This document shows positions 8,621-17,150 of a stretch of DNA of 64,000 bases, piece by piece. The translations under genes and the position numbers were made by a program. Source of the stretch: Aeromicrobium sp. Root472D3 (GTDB taxonomy: Bacteria > Actinomycetota > Actinomycetes > Propionibacteriales > Nocardioidaceae). The DNA is taken from contig NZ_LMET01000001.1 of the NCBI RefSeq assembly GCF_001426485.1, positions 420,844 through 484,843 of the forward strand, read 5' to 3'. The notes beneath the pieces are model-generated. The model made no database searches. It saw only the letters and a list, made by a program, of their open reading frames with translations, and was not told where the DNA came from. Position 1 is the stretch's first letter, and each line of letters opens with the position of its first letter.

Positions 8621-9160
8621 TCAGGCGTCGGGGGTCCAGCGGAACCGGTCGACGAGGGGCGCGGCCCCCGGGACTCTCACCAGCAGCACCAGCGCCCCGA
8701 GGCCGATCGCGGCACCGGCGACGTTGAAGATCAGGTCGTTGACGTCGGCCAGGTGACCGCCGCCCAGCAGGTTGCCGGTGAGGAACTGCGTCAGCTCGAT
8801 GGCCGCGCTGATCGCCGTGGAGACGACGATCACGCGCCACCACGGCGGGCGTGCCATGAGTAGGTGGACGAGGATCCCGACGGGCACGAAGACCACGATG
8901 TTCGTCACCGCGTCGTTGACCTCGTAGTCCGTGAACGGGGTGACGTACACCTTCCATGCGCTGTGGTGGCGGGGAGCGTCCAGGAAGATCGGGAAGACGG
9001 TGTTGGCGACGATGCCGGCGGCGTACACGCAGAGCGCCACGGCGACGGCGGCGCGCGGCGCCGTGAGCCGGCCGCGCCGTGCGAGCCGCCACAGCAGGAA
9101 CGCCATGGTCGCTGCGGCGACCGGGACGACGATCGGGAGCATCGGGACCTGGCGCATCAC
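8621..9160 (-). CDS. VanZ family membrane protein
   Basis: This 179-residue integral membrane protein has about five hydrophobic helices and VanZ-family landmarks: NTVFPIFLD near residue 53, NIVVFVPVGILVHLL near 87, AAIELTQFL near 120 and ADVNDLIFNVAGAAIG near 137. VanZ proteins are linked to teicoplanin resistance in enterococci, but most actinobacterial members have no assigned role; no glycopeptide resistance genes are nearby. It reads leftward between the iron operon and the fadB terminator and is probably a single-gene unit. The first ATG at 9160 was kept; a second ATG directly follows. Confidence 0.85.
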   Translation of the reverse strand: MMRQVPMLPIVVPVAAATMAFLLWRLARRGRLTAPRAAVAVALCVYAAGIVANTVFPIFLDAPRHHSAWKVYVTPFTDYEVNDAVTNIVVFVPVGILVHLLMARPPWWRVIVVSTAISAAIELTQFLTGNLLGGGHLADVNDLIFNVAGAAIGLGALVLLVRVPGAAPLVDRFRWTPDA

Positions 9161-9190
9161 GGCGCCGACCCTACTCGACCCCGTGGACGC

Positions 9191-9228
9191 ACGACGCCCC
9201 CGGAACCGGCAGGTCTCGGGGGCGTCGT
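9191..9228 (-). terminator. Hairpin terminator after fadB
   Basis: Arms ACGACGCCCCCG and CGGGGGCGTCGT form a perfect 12-bp stem with a 14-base loop, starting 25 bases past the fadB stop on the minus strand. No U-tract follows, as is common in high-GC actinobacteria. It separates the fadA-fadB transcript from the VanZ-like gene. Confidence 0.75.
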
Positions 9229-9252
9229 GACGGGTGGGTCAGCCGTACGTGC

Positions 9253-11439
9253 TCAGGCGTAGATCTCGCCGTTCTTGGCCTTCTCGAGCAGCGAGGCCGG
9301 CGGGGTGAACCGGTCGCCGTATTTCTGCGCCAGCTCCTGCGCGCGAGCCGTGAAGGCCTCGACGCCGATCGAGCCGTCGGCGGCCTCGTAGCCGTTGACG
9401 TACTGGATCGCGCCACCGTGCAGGGCCGGGAAGCCGATGCCGAAGATCGAGCCGATGTTCGCGTCGGGCACCGACAGCAGTCCCTCGTCGAGGCACTTGA
9501 TCGACTCGATGCTCATGATGAACGTCAGGCGCTCCTTGAGGTCCTCGAACGACGGCTGCTCGTCGGCGATCGGGAACTGCTCGGCCAGACCGCTCCACAG
9601 CCCCTCGCGCTTGCCGTCGACGTACTCGTAGAAGCCCGCGCCCTTGAGGCGGCTCGGGCGGCCGAGCTCGATCATCGTGTCGATGACCTTCTCCGACGCG
9701 CTCTCGGGCCATGCCTGGCCGGCCTCCTCGGCGGCGGCCTTCGACTCGTTGCGGATCTTGACCATCAGCTCGAGGTTGAGCTCGTCGCTGAGCTGCAGGA
9801 CCGGCGCCGGGAAGCCGGCCTGGGTCGTGGCCCGCTCGATGCTGACGGGCGAGACGCCCTCGCCGAGCATGCCGACGCCCTCGTTGACGAACGTGCCGAT
9901 GACGCGGCTGGTGTAGAAGCCGCGGCTGTCGCCGACGACGATCGGCGTCTTCTTGATGGCCTTGGTGTAGTCGATGACGCGCGCGATGGCCTCGTCGGAC
10001 GTGTCCTTGCCGGCGATGATCTCGACCAGCGGCATCTTGTCGACCGGCGAGAAGAAGTGGATGCCGATGAAGTCCTCGGGACGGTCGACGCCGTCGGCCA
10101 GGATCGTGATGGGCAGGGTCGACGTGTTGGAGCCGAGCAGCGCGTCGGCGTTGACGACCTTCTGCACCTCGCCGAACACCTCGTGCTTGAGCTTGACCGA
10201 CTCGAAGACGGCCTCGACGACGAAGTCGCAGCCCTCGAGGTCGGCGTAGTCGTCGGTCGGCGTGATGAGCGCCAGCAGGGCGTCGGCCTTCTCCTGCGTC
10301 AGGCGGCCGCGCGACACGGCCTTGTCGACGATGCCCTGGCTGTAGGCCTTGCCCTTCTCGGCGGCCTCGAGCGAGATGTCCTTCAGCACGACCTGCATGC
10401 CGGCCTTGGCCGAGACGTACGCGATGCCCGCGCCCATCATGCCGGCGCCGAGGACGGCGACCTTCTCGGCCTTCGTGGGCGCGATGCCCTCGGGGCGCGA
10501 CTTGCCGGCGTTGATCGCGCCGAGGTCGAAGAAGAAGGCCTGCGTCATGTTCTTGAACTGCTGGCCCACGATCAGCTCGACCAGGTAGCGCGACTCGATG
10601 CGCGTCGCGGTCTCGAAGTCGACCTGCGAGCCCTCGACCGCCGCGCTCATGATGTTGCGCGGCGCCTTGTAGAGCGCGCCCTTGGTCTGCTTGCGCAGGT
10701 TGGCCGGGAAGGCCGGCAGGAACGCGGCGAACTTGGGCGTCGACGGCGTGCCGCCGGGGATGCGGTAGCCCTTGCGGTCCCAGGGCTGGGTCGCGGCCTC
10801 CTCGTTGCCGGCGTTGGCCTCGATCCAGGCCTTCGCGGCGGGGATCAGCTCGTCCTGCGTCGCGACGACCTCGTCGACGAGGCCCTCGGCGAGCGCCTTC
10901 GACGGCTTGAGCTGCTGGCCCTGGAGCAGGAACTTCATCAGCGCGTCGGAGATGCCGAACATGCGGACCGTGCGGGTCACGCCGCCGCCACCGGGCAGCA
11001 GGCCCAGCGTCGCCTCGGGCAGGCCGATCGAGTAGCCGCCGTCGACCGCGATGCGGTGGTGGGCCGCCAGCGCGATCTCGAGGCCACCGCCCAGCGCGGC
11101 ACCGTTGATCGCCGCGACGACCGGCTTGCCGGACGTCTCGAGCGTGCGCAGGGTCGCCTTGATGGCCTCGACGTTGGCGAACAGCGCCTCGGCGTCGGCC
11201 GGCGTCGCCTTCGTCATGAGCTTGAGGTCGCCGCCGGCGAAGAAGGTCTTCTTGGCCGAGGAGACGATGACGCCCGTGACCGAGTCCGGGTCGTCGGCGA
11301 TCTGCTGGACGAGCCGGTCGACGGCCGCGGCCATCGAGTCGGCGTAGTCCTGGTTCATCGTGTTGGCGCTCTGGTTGGGATCGTCCAGGACGAGGTTGAC
11401 GATGCCGCCCTCGGCCTCGTATCGCACTGCTTCGGTCAT
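9253..11439 (-). CDS. fadB: 3-hydroxyacyl-CoA dehydrogenase / enoyl-CoA hydratase, fatty acid oxidation alpha subunit
   Basis: This 728-residue bifunctional enzyme catalyses steps two and three of beta-oxidation. The hydratase domain occupies about residues 1-300 (oxyanion region FFAGGDLKLM, NGAALGGGLEIALA, and the Glu-bearing GLPEATLGLLPGGGG). The NAD-dependent dehydrogenase follows, with Rossmann motif VLGAGMMGAGIA near 326, catalytic His in HFFSPVDKMPLVEI near 461, and a C-terminal helical domain. Length matches FadB/FadJ (about 715-730). It lies 45 bases after fadA in the same direction, the usual pairing of hydratase-dehydrogenase with thiolase. Regulation is probably through the palindromic operator ahead of fadA. 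FadJ-type function (anaerobic in E. coli) is an alternative name only. Confidence 0.95.
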   Translation of the reverse strand: MTEAVRYEAEGGIVNLVLDDPNQSANTMNQDYADSMAAAVDRLVQQIADDPDSVTGVIVSSAKKTFFAGGDLKLMTKATPADAEALFANVEAIKATLRTLETSGKPVVAAINGAALGGGLEIALAAHHRIAVDGGYSIGLPEATLGLLPGGGGVTRTVRMFGISDALMKFLLQGQQLKPSKALAEGLVDEVVATQDELIPAAKAWIEANAGNEEAATQPWDRKGYRIPGGTPSTPKFAAFLPAFPANLRKQTKGALYKAPRNIMSAAVEGSQVDFETATRIESRYLVELIVGQQFKNMTQAFFFDLGAINAGKSRPEGIAPTKAEKVAVLGAGMMGAGIAYVSAKAGMQVVLKDISLEAAEKGKAYSQGIVDKAVSRGRLTQEKADALLALITPTDDYADLEGCDFVVEAVFESVKLKHEVFGEVQKVVNADALLGSNTSTLPITILADGVDRPEDFIGIHFFSPVDKMPLVEIIAGKDTSDEAIARVIDYTKAIKKTPIVVGDSRGFYTSRVIGTFVNEGVGMLGEGVSPVSIERATTQAGFPAPVLQLSDELNLELMVKIRNESKAAAEEAGQAWPESASEKVIDTMIELGRPSRLKGAGFYEYVDGKREGLWSGLAEQFPIADEQPSFEDLKERLTFIMSIESIKCLDEGLLSVPDANIGSIFGIGFPALHGGAIQYVNGYEAADGSIGVEAFTARAQELAQKYGDRFTPPASLLEKAKNGEIYA

Positions 11440-11484
11440 GGGTGTGTCTTTCTGGTCAAGAAGAAGGAGGGTGAGGGGAGGAGG

Positions 11485-12702
11485 TCAGCGAAGACGCTCG
11501 ACGACGGTGGCGATGCCCATGCCGCCGCCGACGCACAGCGTCGCGAGGCCGTAGCGCTGGTCGCGACGCTCGAGCTCGTCGACCAGGGTGCCGAGGATCA
11601 TCGCGCCGGTCGCACCCAGCGGGTGGCCCATCGCGATCGAGCCGCCGTTGACGTTGGTCTGGTCGTGCGGGTAGCCGCCGAGGTCCTTCATGAGGCGCAG
11701 GGCGACGGCCGCGAAGGCCTCGTTGATCTCCAGCAGGTCGATGTCGCCGATGCTCAGCCCGGCGCGCTCCAGCGCCTTGAGGCTGGCCGGGCCGGGGCCC
11801 GTCAGCATGATCGTGGGCTCGGAGCCCGACACGGCGGCCGAGACGATGCGGGCGCGGGGCTTGAGCCCGTGGCGCTCCCCGGCGGACTCGTTGCCGATCA
11901 GCACGAGGGCGGCACCGTCGACGATGCCCGAGGAGTTGCCGGCGTGGTGGACGTGGTCGATCTTCTCGACCCAGTGGTACTTCTCGAGCGCGACGGAGTC
12001 GAAGCCGCCCTGGTCGCCGATCTGCGCGAACGAGGCGGGCAGCTTGCCGAGGCTCTCGGCCGTCGTGCCCTCGCGGACGAACTCGTCGTGGTCGAGGATC
12101 GTCAGGCCGGAGGCGTCCTTGACCGGGATGACGGAGTTGGCGAAGTAGCCGTTGGCGATGGCCTTGGCGGCCCGTGCCTGCGACTCGGCGGCGAACGTGT
12201 CGACGTCGTGGCGGCTGTAGCCCTCGATCGTCGCGATCAGGTCGGCACCGATGCCCTGCGGCACGAAGTCGGTGTCGAACGACGTGCGGGGGTCCATGGC
12301 CCACGCGCCACCGTCGGATCCCATCGGAACGCGGCTCATCGACTCGACGCCACCGGCGAGGATCAGGTCCTCCCAGCCGGAGCGCACGCGCGCCGACGCC
12401 TGGTTGACGGCCTCGAGGCCCGAGGCGCAGAAGCGGTTGAGCTGCACGCCGGCGACGGTGTCGGGCAGGCCCGCGGCCAGAGCCGCGGTCTTGGCGATGT
12501 CGCCGCCCTGGTCGCCGACGGGAGAGACGCTGCCGAGGACGAGGTCCTCGATGCCGTCGGTGTCGAGCGTGGGGTTGCGCTTGCGCAGCTCGTCGACCAG
12601 ACCGGTGACCAGCGAGATCGGCTTGACCTCGTGGAGCGATCCGGTCTTCTTGCCGCGACCGCGCGGCGTACGGATGGCGTCGTAGACGAAGGCCTCGGTC
12701 AT
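11485..12702 (-). CDS. fadA: Acetyl-CoA C-acyltransferase (3-ketoacyl-CoA thiolase)
   Basis: This 405-residue thiolase cleaves 3-ketoacyl-CoA to acetyl-CoA and a shortened acyl-CoA, the last step of beta-oxidation. The acyl-accepting Cys is C92 in [10 protein letters not shown]. The other active-site motifs [18 protein letters not shown] (His near 359) and LCVGGGMG (Cys near 388) are all intact. It is the promoter-proximal gene of the fadA-fadB unit; a palindromic operator sits about 75 bases upstream of the ATG. Degradative rather than biosynthetic use is inferred from the fadB partner. Confidence 0.95.
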   Translation of the reverse strand: MTEAFVYDAIRTPRGRGKKTGSLHEVKPISLVTGLVDELRKRNPTLDTDGIEDLVLGSVSPVGDQGGDIAKTAALAAGLPDTVAGVQLNRFCASGLEAVNQASARVRSGWEDLILAGGVESMSRVPMGSDGGAWAMDPRTSFDTDFVPQGIGADLIATIEGYSRHDVDTFAAESQARAAKAIANGYFANSVIPVKDASGLTILDHDEFVREGTTAESLGKLPASFAQIGDQGGFDSVALEKYHWVEKIDHVHHAGNSSGIVDGAALVLIGNESAGERHGLKPRARIVSAAVSGSEPTIMLTGPGPASLKALERAGLSIGDIDLLEINEAFAAVALRLMKDLGGYPHDQTNVNGGSIAMGHPLGATGAMILGTLVDELERRDQRYGLATLCVGGGMGIATVVERLR

Positions 12703-12777
12703 AACGGATTCCTTAGAGATGAGTCCCGCAGGTGTGGATGGAGAACAGGTGCCGTCGCGAGGGCGGCACTGTTGATT

Positions 12778-12796
12778 GTGACACCAACACTGTCAA
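12778..12796 (-). promoter_or_regulatory. Candidate TGACA-N7-TGTCA operator before fadA
   Basis: The site GTGACACCAACACTGTCAA has inverted TGACA/TGTCA half-sites seven bases apart. It lies about 75 bases upstream of fadA. Aligned with the site before the racemase gene it shares ATTGTGACA and CTGTCA in the same register, so one regulator probably recognises both. The size fits a dimeric TetR- or GntR-type repressor. No gene for it is obvious in the window. Confidence 0.6.
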
Positions 12797-12826
12797 AGTC
12801 CAAGGGTCGGGGTGATGTGCCGCAGG

Positions 12827-14809
12827 TCACCCGCGCCGGGGGCGGGCCGCGACCACCGCGACGGCCCCGGCGGTCGTGAGGGCCAGCCCCAGCAGCGGGA
12901 GGGCGAGCGAGGGGCCGCCCGAGTCGGGCAGCACGGCGCCGTCGTCGGGGGCGCTGCCGCCGTCGTCGTCGGGCGTCGGATCGGCGGCCGGGTCGGAGGG
13001 ATCGTCCGGCACGGGGACGACCGGGTCGGACGTCGCGGGGTCGGTGACGAACGCGAAGTCCTGGCCCGTGAGGTCCTCGCCCGCCACCGTGATCGTCACG
13101 CTGCGCGCCGCACCACCGCTCGTGCCGGCCGGTGCCGCGACGGTCACCCGGTAGGTGCCGGGGGTCAGGGCGCCGAGCCCGAACGTGCCCTCGGCGTCCG
13201 TCGTCACCGTGGCGCCGGCGGCGCCCCCGGGGCCGACCGTCACGACGGCGCCGGGCAGGGGGCGGCCGTCGAGCGTCACGGTGCCGGCGACGGAGCCCGT
13301 CGCCGCGACCCGGGTGAGGACGACGTCCTGGTCCGGCACGTCGGCCGTGCCGACCGTGACGGGCGACGTCGCGGGGGTCTGGTAGCCCGCCGGCGGGTTC
13401 GGCACCGCGAGCACGTAGCCGCCCGCCGGGACGCGCGGCAGGGCGTAGGTGCCGTCGGCGGCCGTCACCGCCCGGTAGGTGGACCCGCCGCCGGTCAGCT
13501 CGACCGTCACACCCGCCACCGGGCCGTCGGGCCCCTCGACGACGCCGCTGACGGTCGGCAGGGCCTGCAGCACGAAGTCCTGGTCGGTGACCGGCGTCGT
13601 CGCGCCCGCCGGGACCGTGGCCGTCCGGTCGGGGGCGGACAGGTAGCCGGACGGCGCGGTGACCGCGATCGTGTAGTCGGCGGCGTCGGCGTTGTCCTCG
13701 AAAACGTAGCGCCCCGCCACGTCGGTCGTGGCGGTGCGGGACGGTCCGCCGGCCACGGGCGTCAGCGTCACCGTCACGCCCTCGAGGGGACCGGACACGG
13801 CGCGCACCTCACCGGTGATCGGCACAGGCACGGCCTGCCGCACCGAGAAGTCGGTCACGGCGTCTCCCGCCCTCAGGTCGATCGCGCGGCTGCTGGGGCT
13901 CGTCACGAGGCAGGTCGCAGGGACGCCCGACAGCGCGACCCGGTAGCCGTCGCTGGCGGCCACGCCGTCGAAGGCGTAGGTGCCCGACGCGTCGACCGAC
14001 CGCGTCGCCACGACGGCGCCCGACGCGTCGACGAGCGAGACCGTCGCGCTCGCGAGGGAGCACGTGCCGGTCGTGACCGCGACGGTTCCCGACACGTCCT
14101 GCTTCGTGACGGCGAACCACGTCTGGAGGATCGGGAGCCCCGCGCGGCGGGTGAACGTGAACGTCAGCGTGCGCAGCGACGTGGTGGGCTCGAACCAGCC
14201 GGTCGCCCCGTCGGAGTCGACCGCGGCGTCGTTGCCCCGCAGGGTCGCCGTCGCCGGGTCCCACGTCGGGACGTCCTTGGGTCGACCCGTGTCGGAGCAG
14301 ACGCTGCTCGGCCGGGGCGTCGTGTCGCACAGGTTGAAGGCGCTGCGGAAGCCCAGGTCGGCCGTCGTCGCGGCGGTCCCGTCGGCGCGCGTCGCCGAGA
14401 CCCGGACCTGGTCGGCGTCGACGTCGCCCAGCACGACGGTCCAGCCCTGCGGGGTCGGACGGTCGAACGTGTAGGTCGTCGTCGACGGGGACGACGCGTT
14501 GTCGGCCCTGGGCCGCAGGTTGAGGTACGCCTGGTCGCGGCTCGACCCGTACCGCTGGCCCGGCGGGGTGCTCGCGCCGAACCAGTTGGTAGCCCCCGAG
14601 GGCAGGGCGACGTCCGCGCGCGAGTCGGACGCGACCGTGGCCTCGGGGAAGCCGAGCGCCGGCAGCTGCATCGTCGTCGCGTAGTCGTTCGTCGACCCCG
14701 TCAGCGGCCCCCACTGGGCGAAGCCCGTCGTGGTCGCCGCGGTGGCCGCGACGGCCGATCCCGCCAGCAGTACCGCCATCGCCGCCGCCAGCACACCAGA
14801 GCTGCGCAT
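12827..14809 (-). CDS. Cell-wall-anchored protein with carboxypeptidase-regulatory-like repeats and LPDSG sorting signal
   Basis: The 660-residue product starts with a signal peptide (MRSSGVLAAAMAVLLAGSA, cleavage probably after the AATAA region). An N-terminal domain to about residue 240 has paired Cys, then come four Ig-like carboxypeptidase-regulatory or SdrD B-type repeats, recognisable by VSGTV, ITGEVRAVSGPLEGV, VSGVVEGPDGPVAGV and VAGTVTLDGRPLPGA. An acidic Asp/Pro spacer, LPDSGG, a hydrophobic helix and a basic tail (RPRRG) close it. LPDSG is a Ser variant of the sortase LPXTG motif. Such proteins are surface stalks or adhesins; the ligand is unknown. GGAGAGA precedes the ATG. It is divergent from the MerR gene and probably transcribed alone. 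Confidence 0.85.
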   Translation of the reverse strand: MRSSGVLAAAMAVLLAGSAVAATAATTTGFAQWGPLTGSTNDYATTMQLPALGFPEATVASDSRADVALPSGATNWFGASTPPGQRYGSSRDQAYLNLRPRADNASSPSTTTYTFDRPTPQGWTVVLGDVDADQVRVSATRADGTAATTADLGFRSAFNLCDTTPRPSSVCSDTGRPKDVPTWDPATATLRGNDAAVDSDGATGWFEPTTSLRTLTFTFTRRAGLPILQTWFAVTKQDVSGTVAVTTGTCSLASATVSLVDASGAVVATRSVDASGTYAFDGVAASDGYRVALSGVPATCLVTSPSSRAIDLRAGDAVTDFSVRQAVPVPITGEVRAVSGPLEGVTVTLTPVAGGPSRTATTDVAGRYVFEDNADAADYTIAVTAPSGYLSAPDRTATVPAGATTPVTDQDFVLQALPTVSGVVEGPDGPVAGVTVELTGGGSTYRAVTAADGTYALPRVPAGGYVLAVPNPPAGYQTPATSPVTVGTADVPDQDVVLTRVAATGSVAGTVTLDGRPLPGAVVTVGPGGAAGATVTTDAEGTFGLGALTPGTYRVTVAAPAGTSGGAARSVTITVAGEDLTGQDFAFVTDPATSDPVVPVPDDPSDPAADPTPDDDGGSAPDDGAVLPDSGGPSLALPLLGLALTTAGAVAVVAARPRRG

Positions 14810-14890
14810 CGTCTCTCCGCCCCCCGAAGCTCCCGAGCTCCGAGCCTAACCTCGTCGGCGCCGGTGGGCCCGTGGAATAAGGTCGGACCC

Positions 14891-15607
14891 ATGACGACGA
14901 CCCCGGCCGAGACCATGAGCGTCGAGCAGCTCGCGTCGCGCGTCGGCATGACGGTGCGCACCGTGCGGTTCTACGCCGGTCGCGGACTGATCCCGCCGCC
15001 GCGCCGCGAGGGACGCAACGGCTTCTACGGCCCCGACCACATCGCCCGGCTCGAGCTCGTCCGCGAGCTGCAGGGCCACGGCTTCACCCTGTCGGCGATC
15101 GAGGGCTACCTCGAGAACATCCCGGCGGGCGCGACGCCCGAGCAGGTCGCCCTGCACCGCACCCTGCTGGCACCGTGGATGGCCGATCGTCCCGAGGAGC
15201 TCGACCGCGCGTCGCTCGAGCTGCGCGCCGGACGCCCGCTCACCGATGACGACCTCGAGCGGCTCATCGCCCTCGGCGTCGTCGAGCCGACGCCCACCGA
15301 GGACGTCTTCCAGGTCGCCCCCGCCCACCTGGCGGTCGGCATCCAGTTCATCGAGACCGAGATGCCGATCGAGGTCGCGCTGGCGGCCCGCAAGATCTTC
15401 GACGAGGCCGGCCGTTCGGTCGCTCGCGAGATCACCGAGGTGTTCAAGACCATGTGGTGGCCGACGCTGCGCTCGTCGGGCCGACCGCCCGAGGACATCA
15501 TCGCCCTGGTCGAGCGCTTCAAGCCCCTGACGGTGCAGGCCCTCGTGACGGCGTACGAGACGGGCGTCGACGAGGCGAAGCGCGAGACGGTGCGCCGCCG
15601 GAGCTGA
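14891..15607 (+). CDS. MerR family transcriptional regulator
   Basis: This 238-residue regulator has an N-terminal winged helix-turn-helix (EQLASRVGMTVRTVRFYAGRG at about residues 11-31, with RTVRFYAGRGLIPPP typical of MerR) followed by a coiled dimer helix and a C-terminal region of about 130 residues without recognisable ligand Cys pairs. MerR proteins usually bind between unusually spaced -35 and -10 elements and twist the DNA on activation. The long C-terminal part without metal-binding Cys argues for an organic effector; this is inference. AAGG lies about ten bases before the ATG. A larger open frame runs upstream but is antisense to the cell-wall gene. Its targets are unknown; the neighbouring acyl-CoA genes are candidates. 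Confidence 0.9.
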   Translation: MTTTPAETMSVEQLASRVGMTVRTVRFYAGRGLIPPPRREGRNGFYGPDHIARLELVRELQGHGFTLSAIEGYLENIPAGATPEQVALHRTLLAPWMADRPEELDRASLELRAGRPLTDDDLERLIALGVVEPTPTEDVFQVAPAHLAVGIQFIETEMPIEVALAARKIFDEAGRSVAREITEVFKTMWWPTLRSSGRPPEDIIALVERFKPLTVQALVTAYETGVDEAKRETVRRRS

Positions 15608-15610
15608 GGC

Positions 15611-15943
15611 TCAGGCGGTGTCGGGGCCGTCCATCAGACGGCGGGTGATCGCCGTGACGTCGCGATCGAGGGCGTCGACCCGGTGCTCGATGCGGTCGAG
15701 GCGCCGCTCGACATGCTCGAACCGCTTGTCGACCTGCTCGAACCGCTTGTCGACCTGCTCGAACCGGCGATCGACCTGCTCGAACCGGCGATCGACCTGC
15801 TCGAACCCGGCGGTCATGATCGCGGTCAGTGCGGCGAAGCGGGCGTCGAGGTTCTGGCCGAACAGGCGCACCAGGATGGCCATGAACGCCAGCATGAACG
15901 TGAACATGCCGCCGATCGTGGTCCAGGTCTGCGCGTCGTTCAT
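15611..15943 (-). CDS. Small membrane-anchored coiled-coil protein with heptad repeats
   Basis: The 110-residue product has one hydrophobic helix at about residues 11-30 (GGMFTFMLAFMAILVRLF) followed by a long coiled coil to about residue 100. The coil contains five near-identical heptads FEQVDRR/FEQVDKR/FEHVERR, encoded by a 21-bp tandem repeat, then RLDRIEHRVDALDRDV. Proteins like this are found across actinobacteria without known function; scaffold or sensor roles are possible. It ends four bases from the MerR gene stop, convergent. The exact heptad copies suggest the copy number can expand or shrink by slippage without breaking the frame. Confidence 0.72.
   Translation of the reverse strand: MNDAQTWTTIGGMFTFMLAFMAILVRLFGQNLDARFAALTAIMTAGFEQVDRRFEQVDRRFEQVDKRFEQVDKRFEHVERRLDRIEHRVDALDRDVTAITRRLMDGPDTA
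15716..15808. repeat. 21-bp in-frame tandem repeat
   Basis: Four full copies of a 21-bp unit run from 15716 to 15799, with a partial copy on the right to 15808. Copies one and two are identical, copies three and four are identical, and the two pairs differ at a few bases. Each unit encodes one coiled-coil heptad (FEQVDKR or FEQVDRR on the minus strand). Confidence 0.9.
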
Positions 15944-15956
15944 GCGTCAAGGATAG

Positions 15957-15995
15957 GCACGGCCCCCGACGTCCGGAAGGGGTCGAGGGCCGTGC
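15957..15995 (-). terminator. Hairpin after the acyl-CoA dehydrogenase gene
   Basis: Arms GCACGGCCC and GGGCCGTGC pair perfectly, and the stem extends inward through CGAC/GTCG after one mismatch. It begins 12 bases past the acyl-CoA dehydrogenase stop on the minus strand and ends before the coiled-coil gene, so it probably ends the racemase-dehydrogenase transcript. Confidence 0.7.
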
Positions 15996-16007
15996 TGTGG
16001 ACGCGCG

Positions 16008-17150
16008 TCAGATGCCGAGTCCGCGTCCGACGATCTCCTTCATGATCTCGGTCGTGCCGCCGTAGATCGTCTGGATGCGGGTGTCGAGGTACGCCTTGGA
16101 GATCGGGTACTCGCTCATGTAGCCGTAGCCGCCGTGCAGCTGCAGGCACTGGTCGGCGACCTTCTTCTGCAGCTCGGTCGTCCACCACTTGCCCATCGCG
16201 GCGTCCTCGACCGTCAGGGTGCCCTCGTTGAGGCGCGTGATCGACTCGTCGACGAACACCTGCGCGATCTGCGTCTCGGTCTCGAGCTCGGCCATCGTGA
16301 AGCGCGAGTTCTGGAACGAGCCGATCGGCTTGCCGAAGGCCTTGCGGTCCTTGACGTACTCGAGCGTCATGTCGACCATCCGGCGGCACGCGGCCGCGGC
16401 CACGACCGAGATCGACAGGCGCTCCTGCGGCAGCTTCTCCATGAGGTAGATGAAGCCGTGGCCGGCCTCGCCCAGCAGGTTGGTGCGGGGCACGCGCACG
16501 TCGTCGAAGAACAGCTCGGCGGTGTCCTGCGCCTTGAGGCCGATCTTGTCGAGGTTGCGACCGCGCTCGAAGCCCTCGGCGCCCCGCTCGACCACGATCA
16601 GCGAGAAGCCCATCGCACCGGCGGAGGGATCGGTCTGGCACACCACGATCACGAAGTCGGCGTTGATGCCGTTCGTGATGAACGTCTTGGAGCCGTTGAT
16701 GACGTACTCGTCGCCGTCGAGCACCGCGGTGGTCTTGATGCCCTGCAGGTCGGACCCCGTGCCGGGCTCGGTCATCGCGATCGCGGTGATCATCTCGCCG
16801 CTGCAGAACTTCGGGAACCAGCGCGCCTTCTGCTCCTCGGTCGCGTGCGACAGCAGGTAGCCCGACACGAGGTCGGTCTGGATGACGAAGCCGATGCCGC
16901 TGGCGCCGATGCGGGTGATCTCCTCGGTCAGGATCGCGTTGTAGCGGAAGTCCGTGACACCGCCCCCGCCGTGCTCCTCGGGCATCATGAAGCCGAGCAG
17001 GCCCATGTCGCCGGCCTTGGTCCAGATCTCGCGGGGGACGATCGAGTCCTTCTCCCACTGGTCGTGGTGCGGGGCGATCTCCTTCTCGCAGAAGGAGCGG
17101 ACGGTGTCGCGGAACGCGTCGTGGTCGGAGTCGAAGATCGTGCGCTTCAT
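16008..17150 (-). CDS. Acyl-CoA dehydrogenase, long-chain (LCAD) type
   Basis: This 380-residue FAD enzyme introduces the trans-2 double bond in acyl-CoA, the first step of beta-oxidation. FAD/substrate motifs AMTEPGTGSDLQGIKT and NGSKTFITNG are present. The C-terminal loop reads IYGGTTEIMKE, with Gly where medium- and short-chain enzymes carry the catalytic Glu. Instead Glu243 in LPQERLSI matches the catalytic base of long-chain and isovaleryl-type enzymes. A C-terminal LHGGYGYM motif is intact. Its ATG overlaps the racemase stop by four bases (ATGA), so both come from one transcript. A branched-chain acyl-CoA substrate would fit the racemase partner; this is inferred. Confidence 0.93.
   Translation of the reverse strand: MKRTIFDSDHDAFRDTVRSFCEKEIAPHHDQWEKDSIVPREIWTKAGDMGLLGFMMPEEHGGGGVTDFRYNAILTEEITRIGASGIGFVIQTDLVSGYLLSHATEEQKARWFPKFCSGEMITAIAMTEPGTGSDLQGIKTTAVLDGDEYVINGSKTFITNGINADFVIVVCQTDPSAGAMGFSLIVVERGAEGFERGRNLDKIGLKAQDTAELFFDDVRVPRTNLLGEAGHGFIYLMEKLPQERLSISVVAAAACRRMVDMTLEYVKDRKAFGKPIGSFQNSRFTMAELETETQIAQVFVDESITRLNEGTLTVEDAAMGKWWTTELQKKVADQCLQLHGGYGYMSEYPISKAYLDTRIQTIYGGTTEIMKEIVGRGLGI

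Noticed and set aside
9079-12879. 1266-codon plus-strand open frame across the fadB-fadA region
   Set aside because: It is antisense to two clear beta-oxidation genes with intact motifs, has Arg/Asp/Val/Gly-rich low-information translation and no domain; it is a by-product of high G+C at third positions.
12812-14890. Long N-terminal extension of the MerR gene
   Set aside because: The upstream frame is antisense to the cell-wall protein gene and lacks any fold; the ATG at 14891 directly precedes the helix-turn-helix.
15716-15808. Possible CRISPR array because of regularly spaced 21-bp units
   Set aside because: The units are directly adjacent without spacers, lie in frame inside a coding gene and encode coiled-coil heptads; there are no cas genes.
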